5,198 nt of DNA from Helicobacteraceae bacterium (GTDB lineage Bacteria; Campylobacterota; Campylobacteria; Campylobacterales; SZUA-545): positions 1 through 5,198 of the forward strand of contig JAISRI010000076.1 in assembly GCA_031273735.1 (NCBI GenBank), given 5' to 3'. Below are positions 1-5,198 of the stretch, in pieces. A program made the translations under genes and the position numbers. The notes below the pieces were generated by a model. It saw only the letters and a list, made by a program, of their open reading frames with translations, searched no databases and was not told the origin of the DNA. Within the stretch, counting starts at the first letter, position 1, and every line of letters starts with the position of its first letter.

Positions 1-485
1 GAATCGCCTAGTTCGCACGCTTTATCGTAATATTTAACGGCGGTCTTAAGGTCTTTTTTCACGCCCTCTCCGTCTTTGTAAAGATCGCCAAGGTTATAGC
101 AAGCTAACGACTCGTCGCCGTCGCAAGATATTGTGAAAAGCTCTAGCGCTTTATCAAGATTTTTCTCGATTCCTTCGCCGATCTGATAAGAGTAGCCCAA
201 ATTATTGCAACCTAACATATTGTCTCCGTCGCACGCTTTTTTATACAGCTCGTTTGCCTTAACGTGATCTTTCTTTACGCCAAGACCCTCGTCATAGTTG
301 TAGCCCAAATCGGTGCATGCGCCTAAAAAGCCGCCGTCGCACGCTTTTTCGTATAGCCCGTTGGCTCGCCTGTGATTTTTCCGAATGCCCTCGACGCCCT
401 CGTCGTAGAAGTAGCCCAAGTTATAACAAGCTTCGTAGTGGTTTGCGTCGCACGCTTTTTTATAGTAGTCGGCGGACTTTTTGTA
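1..485 (-). repeat. In-frame tandem repeats of about 108 bp encoding Sel1 units
   Basis: The plus-strand word GTCGCACGC (or a near copy) recurs at about 12, 120, 228, 336 and 447, giving spacings of 108, 108, 108 and 111 bp, exactly 36, 36, 36 and 37 codons. Each copy encodes the ACD start of a CX7C pair. The extra codon falls in the first repeat, in the loop around residues 123-127. These are coding repeats of the Sel1 gene, not a mobile or CRISPR array: the sequence between the words is diverged and continuously coding. Confidence 0.85.
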
Positions 486-761
486 GTCCTCGTCTTCCTC
501 CGCCTCGACTCCCGCGTCAAAGTCTTTTTGCGCTTGAATCGGATCGCCCGCAACCTCTTGTGCCGTCGCTTGCTTTTCCGTCGTTTGCGCCGCCGTCTTT
601 TCACCGACCTCTTTTAACGTTTGCTTAGCCTCTTGCGCTTGCGTCGTATCGGCGGATTGCGAATTAGGCTTCCACGCGAGGAAATAAGCCGCTACGCAAC
701 CTATCGCCAAAACGACGATTATGGCGATCAAAGCGCCGTCGATCTTGCCTGATGATTTCAT
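1..761 (-). CDS. Membrane-anchored Sel1-repeat (Hcp-like) protein, C-terminus cut off by window edge
   Basis: The reading frame starts at ATG (761-759) and stays open through 253 codons to the window edge, so the C-terminus is missing. Residues 1-8 are short and basic, 9-30 form one hydrophobic segment, and 33-75 are a Gln/Thr/Ala-rich linker. From about residue 93 there are Sel1-type repeats of 36-37 residues, each with the core pattern KACDG...CxNLGY.Y..G.G..K. Cysteine pairs lie at 104/112, 141/149, 177/185 and 213/221, all CX7C, and Cys249 opens a fifth. This pairing is known from Helicobacter cysteine-rich (Hcp) proteins, where each pair forms a disulfide within one helix-hairpin repeat; that implies an oxidising compartment, so I infer an inner-membrane anchor with a periplasmic repeat domain. 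An AIGC stretch at 19-22 resembles a weak lipobox, but hydrophobic residues continue after it, so an uncleaved anchor is more likely. Sel1 repeats bind partner proteins; no enzymatic role is implied. The start overlaps the stop of the upstream gene, so they share an operon. Confidence 0.9.
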   Translation of the reverse strand, partial: MKSSGKIDGALIAIIVVLAIGCVAAYFLAWKPNSQSADTTQAQEAKQTLKEVGEKTAAQTTEKQATAQEVAGDPIQAQKDFDAGVEAEEDEDYKKSADYYKKACDANHYEACYNLGYFYDEGVEGIRKNHRRANGLYEKACDGGFLGACTDLGYNYDEGLGVKKDHVKANELYKKACDGDNMLGCNNLGYSYQIGEGIEKNLDKALELFTISCDGDESLACYNLGDLYKDGEGVKKDLKTAVKYYDKACELGD

Positions 762-3115
762 TTGCCCTCCAAAAGTTTTTTTATGTTTTTACCCGCTTCT
801 TGCTTAAGCGAGTCTTGTAGTTTATTCTTTTCGGCTTTTAAGCGCTCTTCGATCGCTTTTTGCAACTCTTTTTTAAGCGCCTCTTCGGATAAAGTTTTAC
901 CCGTTCGCTCTTCAAGAGCGGCTATTAAATCCGTTTCGCCCTTGATTACCTTCTCGATCGCGGCTATATCGGCTTCGCTCGCGCCTAATTTTTCAAGCTC
1001 TTTTTTGGCGATCGCCTCGATCTGCGCTTTTAATTCCGCCTCGTATAATTTAAGCCGTTTTTCTAAAGCCGCTTTGAAGCGTTTTTTGATCTGATCGTCC
1101 AAATCGCTTTCAAGTTTGCTATCGGGTTTAAGCGGTTTGCCCCACAAACGTATCTTGATCGAAAAGCCGTTTAATCCTTCCAGCGTGTCGGCAAGCAGTT
1201 TTTCTAACTCGGTTTTAGGTTTTTCTACGCCCAGCGCGGTCTCTCTAAAAAGAACGCCCAATTCGGTATCCGATTTAACCAATAATCCGTCTTTAATTAG
1301 CCCCGCCAGATTCCAATCCATCTTAGCGCTTTTCATAAAAAACTTGCCTTTACTGAAGCCTTTTTGATAAGCTCCTATCCACGCAAGAGCGAAACGATCA
1401 TCATTGTTCTTGTAGCGATCTCTCGTCCAGCTAAAACTAAGCGAATCAAAACCTTTAACCCGCTCGCTTTTGATTATAAGGTTCATTGGCGCTTTTACGA
1501 TCTTTTGATTATCGGTCGCGCTCGTCAAAGAGGCTAGATATAGATTGCCCTCTTTTGTCGTTAGATCGAACGCCGCTTTTTTAAGCAAAAAATCTGGTTT
1601 TGGATCGCGCTCTATAAAGGTTACGATTCTGCTTTTTCCGCGTTCTGGCTTAGGCAAAGGTTCGCCCTTTACGGCGGTTTTAGCCTCTAGCGCGTCGTCT
1701 AAATAGGGTTTTACGATACCATAAAGCTCCTGCGCCTGATCGACGTAATCGCTAATCTCGATCCCTAAAAGCGTTTCGGCGAGGTTGAACGATCCGTCTA
1801 TATCAAAGCTGTATTTTTTGCGAAGCGCCTCGTAATCCTCTTTTGGCAGTTGCGCCAACCGCTTGATCAGCTCTTTTGCCTCGTCGCGCTCTTTTTCAAA
1901 ACGTTTAATCAATTCGGCATACTCTTCTTTACGATCTTTTAACGCTTTGCGAAGCGCTTTAGCGTCCTCTACGACCGCGAAAAGATCCTTTTCGTCTTTT
2001 ATCTTTTTCGCCCTTGCGATAAGATCGTTATACGATTTTTCTAGATCTGAAAAAGCCTTTTTATTAAACTTGGTTTTTGCCGTTTCGTTCCAAAAGTTTT
2101 TGATCTCGTTCAAACGCGCTTCGATCTTTTTGCTCTCGGTTAGCGTCAAAAGCGATTCGTTTTTAAGGATCGTTTTGGGATCGGGTAGCTCTTTTGCCAA
2201 CTCGTCGACAAGCGACGGAGCGTTTTTGCTCGCCTCTAACTTAGCTTTTTCTTCCTCGATCTCCTCTTTGGTTTTTACTATATCTTTAGAGGGGCTTTTG
2301 CGATTGCTATCCAAAACGACGCCCTGCGCGGAAAGTTCGTCGATCAAAACCTTTTTATGAAACAGGTGCGCCACATCTAAATTAAACGCGATCCGATCGA
2401 TCTCTACGGCGTTTTTCATACTATTTTTACGGTGCGGAATCTGCGTATTTTCAATCGTAATCGCAAGCGGGCTAAACGAGGTTTCTAACCGCCCGATCGT
2501 AACCTCTTTTCCAATGGGTTTGCTTAACGCCGATTCTAGATAATTTTTCAAAATAGTATCAAGAAAAAAGACGCAAAAAACCGCCGCGCCGCCAAACAAA
2601 ACGACGAAAACGATCAACCCAAACCAACGAATCAACGCGGGTTTTTTCGGTTTTGGCTCTTCGAGCATAGCGCGTAGAACGGGGATTTTTGAGAGGATAA
2701 ACCGATAATTGCGCGTAAGCAGTTGAAAGAAGAAAAACGAGGGAACGCAAACGACCAACGCGGCGGCAAAGGAGCCGATAACCATCGTATGATTGAAGTT
2801 TGTTAAACTCAGCCAAGCGTTGTTGTAAAGATACGTCCAAAACGCCTCCAAGCTAGGCAGCGTCAAAAGATAGTAGCCAAGTGCCTCGATCCAAGGATCG
2901 ACGACGTAACTAATCGCGGTAAAAATCCCGCAACCGACGATAAAAATCCCGATATGCACGTTAAGAAAAAACGCCAACAGGCAGATAACGATCAAGTGCG
3001 GCGCGAAAGAGGGCGCAAACCCGACAAATAGGCTTAGAGTCAGCGCCAAAGAGAGTTGCCAAGAGCGATCCGCGCTGTTCATCGCCCTAATCATTTTTAC
3101 AAAAACCTCATACAC
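758..3115 (-). CDS. Fused TIGR03546-TIGR03545 envelope protein (uncharacterised), 785 aa
   Basis: Residues 1-138 match my memory of TIGR03546: a start resembling MIRAMNS, then several hydrophobic segments (about 21-80 and 109-134) with a VVDPW motif and a FNHT motif. After a charged linker (139-160) a new membrane segment (163-187) opens a TIGR03545-like part. It continues with an AsmA-like stretch (about 188-272, including VEIDRIAFNLD), a highly charged coiled coil (about 285-425), the YSFDIDGSFNLAETLLG region (435-451), the ERDPKPDFLLKKA region (502-514), a beta-rich section (515-660) and a final charged helix (about 675-785). The two families are normally adjacent separate genes of about 150-160 and 550-600 residues, so one 785-residue chain is a fusion. 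The function of both is unknown. By topology most of the chain should be periplasmic, and the AsmA resemblance hints at an envelope or lipid-handling role, which is inference. The chosen start is GTG (3115-3113) because GGAGG lies five bases upstream and the family begins close to this point; TTG at 3187 or 3160 and ATG at 3094 are alternatives in the same frame. Confidence 0.85.
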   Translation of the reverse strand: MYEVFVKMIRAMNSADRSWQLSLALTLSLFVGFAPSFAPHLIVICLLAFFLNVHIGIFIVGCGIFTAISYVVDPWIEALGYYLLTLPSLEAFWTYLYNNAWLSLTNFNHTMVIGSFAAALVVCVPSFFFFQLLTRNYRFILSKIPVLRAMLEEPKPKKPALIRWFGLIVFVVLFGGAAVFCVFFLDTILKNYLESALSKPIGKEVTIGRLETSFSPLAITIENTQIPHRKNSMKNAVEIDRIAFNLDVAHLFHKKVLIDELSAQGVVLDSNRKSPSKDIVKTKEEIEEEKAKLEASKNAPSLVDELAKELPDPKTILKNESLLTLTESKKIEARLNEIKNFWNETAKTKFNKKAFSDLEKSYNDLIARAKKIKDEKDLFAVVEDAKALRKALKDRKEEYAELIKRFEKERDEAKELIKRLAQLPKEDYEALRKKYSFDIDGSFNLAETLLGIEISDYVDQAQELYGIVKPYLDDALEAKTAVKGEPLPKPERGKSRIVTFIERDPKPDFLLKKAAFDLTTKEGNLYLASLTSATDNQKIVKAPMNLIIKSERVKGFDSLSFSWTRDRYKNNDDRFALAWIGAYQKGFSKGKFFMKSAKMDWNLAGLIKDGLLVKSDTELGVLFRETALGVEKPKTELEKLLADTLEGLNGFSIKIRLWGKPLKPDSKLESDLDDQIKKRFKAALEKRLKLYEAELKAQIEAIAKKELEKLGASEADIAAIEKVIKGETDLIAALEERTGKTLSEEALKKELQKAIEERLKAEKNKLQDSLKQEAGKNIKKLLEGK
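766..770 (-). promoter_or_regulatory. Ribosome binding site and ATGA stop/start overlap for the Sel1 gene
   Basis: On the minus strand GGAGG (770-766) lies four bases before ATG (761-759), inside the last codons of the upstream gene. The upstream stop TGA (760-758) overlaps that ATG as ATGA. Such overlaps usually mean translational coupling, with the ribosome ending one gene re-initiating on the next. No promoter is evident between the two genes. Confidence 0.8.
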
Positions 3116-3189
3116 AGCCGCCTCCTTTTTTATGGCGATCCAAAGTAGCGAGCGTAGCAAAGCGCTCCTTAGCAAATAAAAAAGCAAAA
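3116..3189 (-). other. Untranslated leader of the fusion gene (inferred)
   Basis: If transcription starts near 3185, about seven bases past the candidate -10 box, the leader is about 70 nt. The frame stays open through it, which would otherwise allow up to 24 extra residues from TTG 3187, but that codon would lie at or before the inferred transcript start. The leader contains a short inverted repeat, GAGCG (3150-3154) with CGCTC (3163-3167), and a repeated GTAGC word. I recognise no known riboswitch. Confidence 0.4.
3121..3125 (-). promoter_or_regulatory. Ribosome binding site that decides the GTG start of the fusion gene
   Basis: GGAGG, preceded by a run of A, lies five bases before GTG (3115-3113) on the minus strand and is the strongest ribosome-binding sequence near this gene start. 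A second one, AAGGAG (3170-3165), sits four bases before an in-frame TTG (3160-3158). That earlier start would add 15 residues not expected at the family's N-terminus, so it is less likely. Confidence 0.7.
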
Positions 3190-3197
3190 ATAATATA
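3190..3197 (-). promoter_or_regulatory. Candidate -10 element for the leftward operon
   Basis: On the minus strand this stretch reads TATATTAT, giving overlapping -10-like hexamers TATATT and TATTAT in a very AT-rich setting. No convincing -35 hexamer lies at the usual distance, as is common for the housekeeping promoters of Campylobacterota. It is the best candidate upstream of the GTG start, but AT-rich DNA gives such matches easily. Confidence 0.4.
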
Positions 3198-3215
3198 AAG
3201 TTAAGAAATTAGTTT

Positions 3216-3221
3216 TATAAT
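3216..3221 (+). promoter_or_regulatory. -10 element (TATAAT) for the polyferredoxin operon
   Basis: A perfect TATAAT ends 23 bases before the TTG start, placing the transcript start near 3228 and leaving a leader of about 17 nt with the ribosome binding site. The region 17 bp upstream (about 3193-3198) is AT-rich and does not resemble TTGACA; it overlaps the candidate -10 of the opposite operon. Confidence 0.6.
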
Positions 3222-3233
3222 TTAATTTTTCAA

Positions 3234-3238
3234 AAGGA
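3234..3238 (+). promoter_or_regulatory. Ribosome binding site for the TTG start of the polyferredoxin
   Basis: AAGGA lies six bases before TTG (3245-3247). The next in-frame Met codon is far inside the protein (residue 198), beyond two Fe-S motifs, so the TTG start with this site is well supported. Confidence 0.75.
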
Positions 3239-3244
3239 AGCGAG

Positions 3245-4540
3245 TTGCAAAAAGAGTTTTTACTCCAAGACGCGCCCGAAGCGATCCAATCGATATTAGC
3301 GGACGATTTTGACTTTGCGGCGCGAGAATCTGGCGGCTATTTGGTTGCGAACAGAAGCGGCGCGGCGCAAATCTACGCGCTCGAAATAGACCTTTTTTTA
3401 GCGCAAAGCCGAGGCGATCCCAAAACGCAAGCTAAGATTTTGCGGATTTTATACGAGGCGAGAGCGATCGCCTTTGATCGCGCCGATTTTGATCGTAAGA
3501 TCGACTACGACCACAAGATTTGCCATTACCATGAAAAGGTCGGCGATAGTTGCGCTCTGTGCGCTAAAGCCTGTCCGGAAGGCGCGATCGTCAAAGACGA
3601 AAAAACGCATAGGCTTAAATACGCGGCGGATCTCTGCTCCTCTTGCGCGAAGTGCGTCGGGGTTTGTCCTACGGGCGCGATCGAGCTTGGCGCGTTGGGA
3701 TCGCTTGCGTTTGAAAAGATCGCGAGGCTTTACGAGGGGCTGATCCCACTGATTGTCGATGAAAAAACGATTGAAAACCTTGAAGCCTGTAGTCTGCCTT
3801 CGGGCGTAGCGCCGTTTGTCGTTCCAAACGCCGATATGTTGAGCGAAACCGCGCTTTTAACCCTGCTACAAGAGAGCGGTTCGCAGATCGTCGCCGCAAG
3901 CGATCCCAACGCGCAAACCCAGCGCGTTCTAAACGGCGTTTGGGGCGCGATCTACGGCAAAAAAGCGATTTTGACGATCGGCGAGATCGACGCGGCGCAA
4001 CCGATCGCCTCTAGCGATTACGCCGCCGATCTTAGCGGCTTAAACGCCCGCGTCGTTTTCGCTACAAGGCTTCGTAGAGCGGTTGGCGATCGCGATTTGG
4101 GCGTCGTTGAAAGCGATCGTTTCGGCGCGATCGAGGTCGATTGGGACAAGTGTTCGCTCTGCGCCGCGTGCGCGCAAAACTGCGTAAGCGCCGCGCTTAG
4201 CGCCGACGAAACAGAGGGCGTTTTAAGAGCTTGCGATTCGCTCTGTTCGCTGTGCGGCGAGTGCGAGGCGATCTGCCCAGAAAAGGCGATCGCTATCAAA
4301 GGCGGCGCGATCGCGCTAAACCCAAGCTGGTTTGCGCCGCGTATAGTCGCCAAGGACGAGGCGTTTTGTTGCGTCGAGTGCGGCAAACCTTTCGCGACGA
4401 GCAAATCGATCGCGAAGACAATCGCCATAATCGCGCCGCTTTTCGCGGGCGACGAAGCGAAAATACGCTCTTTAAGCTGTTGCGCGGAGTGCAAACCAAA
4501 GGTGATGATCAAAGCTATGCTAGACTACAAAAACGCTTAA
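3245..4540 (+). CDS. Polyferredoxin-like 4Fe-4S protein with zinc-ribbon-like end, probably formate dehydrogenase-associated
   Basis: This 431-residue protein has no signal peptide or membrane segment, so it is probably cytoplasmic. Two ferredoxin-type blocks are visible. The first has C93-X9-C103-X2-C106-X3-C110-P and C131-X2-C134-X2-C137-X3-C141-P; the second has C303-X2-C306-X2-C309-X3-C313, lacking the usual Pro, and C334-X2-C337-X2-C340-X3-C344-P, with an extra C330. Up to four [4Fe-4S] clusters could be held. Residues 150-295 between the blocks are not a domain I recognise. The C-terminus carries C375/C376-x2-C379-GKPF and C412/C413-x2-C416-KP, a likely zinc-ribbon or further metal site. 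I recall similar proteins encoded before a TorD-family chaperone and formate dehydrogenase subunits in Campylobacterota, so a role in electron delivery or in maturing that enzyme is likely but inferred. It starts at TTG behind AAGGA and is the first gene of a rightward operon. A NapF-like role is less likely given its length and double ferredoxin layout. Confidence 0.88.
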   Translation: MQKEFLLQDAPEAIQSILADDFDFAARESGGYLVANRSGAAQIYALEIDLFLAQSRGDPKTQAKILRILYEARAIAFDRADFDRKIDYDHKICHYHEKVGDSCALCAKACPEGAIVKDEKTHRLKYAADLCSSCAKCVGVCPTGAIELGALGSLAFEKIARLYEGLIPLIVDEKTIENLEACSLPSGVAPFVVPNADMLSETALLTLLQESGSQIVAASDPNAQTQRVLNGVWGAIYGKKAILTIGEIDAAQPIASSDYAADLSGLNARVVFATRLRRAVGDRDLGVVESDRFGAIEVDWDKCSLCAACAQNCVSAALSADETEGVLRACDSLCSLCGECEAICPEKAIAIKGGAIALNPSWFAPRIVAKDEAFCCVECGKPFATSKSIAKTIAIIAPLFAGDEAKIRSLSCCAECKPKVMIKAMLDYKNA

Positions 4541-4557
4541 TAAATCAAACCAAAATC

Positions 4558-4584
4558 CCGCTAAAACGCAAAATATTTTAGCGG
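4558..4584 (+). other. Perfect 9-bp inverted repeat between the polyferredoxin and TorD-family genes
   Basis: CCGCTAAAA (4558-4566) pairs perfectly with TTTTAGCGG (4576-4584) across a 9-base loop. No T-run follows on the plus strand, so it is not a standard intrinsic terminator, and the next gene lacks an evident promoter of its own. Likely roles are partial termination, mRNA processing or stabilising the upstream message. A self-complementary AAAATATTTT (4570-4579) spans loop and stem and could instead be a protein site on DNA. Confidence 0.6.
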
Positions 4585-4591
4585 CAAGAAC

Positions 4592-4595
4592 GGAG
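4592..4595 (+). promoter_or_regulatory. Ribosome binding site for the TorD-family gene
   Basis: GGAG lies six bases before ATG (4602-4604), a normal spacing, and supports that start. It falls eight bases after the hairpin, so the stem would not cover it. Confidence 0.7.
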
Positions 4596-4601
4596 TAGAA
4601 A

Positions 4602-5198
4602 ATGTATGAATTAAACGCGGCGCGATCGGTTTTATACGGCGCGTTAAGTTTGCTTTTCGTCTATGGGGCGGCGCATAAAAAACCCGAAGATACGATCGCG
4701 GCGCTAAAGGCGATCGAGGATAGCGATTTTGACAAAGAGGCTTGCCAAAACGCTAAACTTTTAAGAGAGGCGTTAGAAAAAGAGGGCGGTTTTGACGCGC
4801 TTGGCGAGGAGTTTTCCGCGCTGTTTTTGATCCCTTTTGGCGAGATTGTTCCGATGAGCGCCTCAAGATATTACGACGAACAAGAGGCGGGCAAACCGCT
4901 TGCGATCGTTAGGGAGATATTAAAAGATTGCGAGTTAATAAAAGATTCGCAAAAGTTCAGTGAAAACGAGGATAATTTCGGCTTTATTTTCGCGTTAATG
5001 TCGCGTCTAAATCGTCAAAGCGCGCAGGGCGAAGAACAAAGCGCGATCGCCGCGCAAAAACTATACAAAGAGATCATAAATCCTTTCGCGCCTAATTTTG
5101 TAGCGCGTCTTAAAAAAAATCCAAACGTCGCTCTTTACAGTTTTGCCGTCAATCTTTTAGATAGATTCCTGCTTTTTGAAGCGGAGTTTTACTCTTAA
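4602..5198 (+). CDS. TorD-family molybdoenzyme chaperone, complete, 198 aa
   Basis: The length and all-helical character fit the TorD/DmsD/NarJ family of cytoplasmic chaperones, which bind the twin-arginine signal peptide and the apo-form of molybdo- or tungsto-enzymes until the cofactor is inserted. Visible family features are EEFSALFLIPFG (69-80), P84 followed by a Ser/Tyr-rich segment (SASRYY, 86-91), the acidic ENEDNFGFIFALMSRL stretch (121-136) in the place of the family's E-P-D-H motif followed by hydrophobics, and NPFAPNF (160-166) before a final hydrophobic helix. The acidic motif is diverged (EDN, no His), as I would expect for a branch distinct from TorD itself, so no gene symbol is given. 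It lies 61 nt after the polyferredoxin on the same strand with a good ribosome binding site. The client is probably a formate dehydrogenase catalytic subunit encoded just downstream. TAA ends exactly at the last base of the window, so the gene is complete. Confidence 0.85.
   Translation: MYELNAARSVLYGALSLLFVYGAAHKKPEDTIAALKAIEDSDFDKEACQNAKLLREALEKEGGFDALGEEFSALFLIPFGEIVPMSASRYYDEQEAGKPLAIVREILKDCELIKDSQKFSENEDNFGFIFALMSRLNRQSAQGEEQSAIAAQKLYKEIINPFAPNFVARLKKNPNVALYSFAVNLLDRFLLFEAEFYS

Noticed and set aside
12..455. CRISPR-like regularly spaced short repeats
   Set aside because: Spacing is a multiple of three, the repeated word is only about nine bases, and the whole stretch is one continuous Sel1 coding frame.
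317..628. Overlapping open frames on both strands of about 80-103 codons
   Set aside because: They sit inside the Sel1-repeat gene in other frames and have Arg/Ser/Pro-rich or Arg/Lys-rich low-complexity products typical of shadows.
697..719. Lipobox in the Sel1 protein (AIGC at residues 19-22)
   Set aside because: The -3 residue is Ala rather than Leu/Val/Ile, and the hydrophobic stretch continues for eight residues past the Cys, which fits a membrane anchor better than a cleaved lipoprotein signal.
1863..2360. 165-codon plus-strand open frame antisense to the fusion gene
   Set aside because: It lies wholly opposite the coiled-coil coding region, is Ser/Phe/Leu-rich as the complement of Lys/Glu/Ala-rich codons would be, and I see no ribosome binding site or family resemblance.
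4018..4512. 164-codon minus-strand open frame opposite the polyferredoxin
   Set aside because: It is the complement of the second ferredoxin block and zinc-ribbon end, where Cys motifs prove the plus-strand reading; its protein is Ser/Ala-rich without a recognisable domain.
4231..4581. 116-codon plus-strand frame at the end of the polyferredoxin gene
   Set aside because: Arg-rich out-of-frame reading of the Fe-S gene, running into the hairpin, with no ribosome binding site noticed.
4558..4584. Intrinsic terminator after the polyferredoxin gene
   Set aside because: There is a good stem but no T-tract on the plus strand, and the following gene has no evident promoter of its own.

Overview
The window looks like a stretch of a Gram-negative, outer-membrane-bearing chromosome, most plausibly a member of the Campylobacterota (epsilonproteobacteria) with a fairly high GC content for that group. 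The reasons are a polyferredoxin followed by a TorD-family chaperone, an arrangement I recall from formate dehydrogenase loci of that group; a clean TATAAT -10 box without a recognisable -35; Cys-paired Sel1/Hcp-like repeats; and very AT-rich intergenic DNA between GCG-rich genes. The lineage is an inference from gene content, not a database match.

Layout: four genes form two divergent transcription units. Leftward from about 3115 runs a large envelope protein (758-3115, minus) that joins two families usually encoded as neighbours, TIGR03546 (a small multi-spanning membrane protein) and TIGR03545 (one membrane anchor, an AsmA-like stretch and long coiled coils). Its stop overlaps by ATGA the start of a membrane-anchored Sel1-repeat protein with a CX7C cysteine pair in each repeat (761 to beyond position 1, minus, truncated by the window edge). 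The two are probably translated together and both predict large periplasmic parts, so they may form one uncharacterised envelope module.

Rightward from about 3245 runs a 431-residue polyferredoxin (TTG start) with four Fe-S cysteine motifs and a C-terminal double CxxC zinc-ribbon-like end. After a 61-nt gap holding a perfect 9-bp hairpin comes a complete TorD-family chaperone (4602-5198) that ends at the last base of the window. TorD-type proteins hold the signal peptide and apo-form of a Tat-exported molybdo- or tungsto-enzyme, so the likely client (formate dehydrogenase by analogy) should lie just right of the window.

The 3116-3244 gap holds both promoters and the leader of the leftward gene. 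No tRNA, rRNA, CRISPR, insertion sequence or phage element is seen. The two most interesting points are the TIGR03546-TIGR03545 fusion coupled to a Sel1 protein, and the marked excess of the palindrome GCGATCGC.
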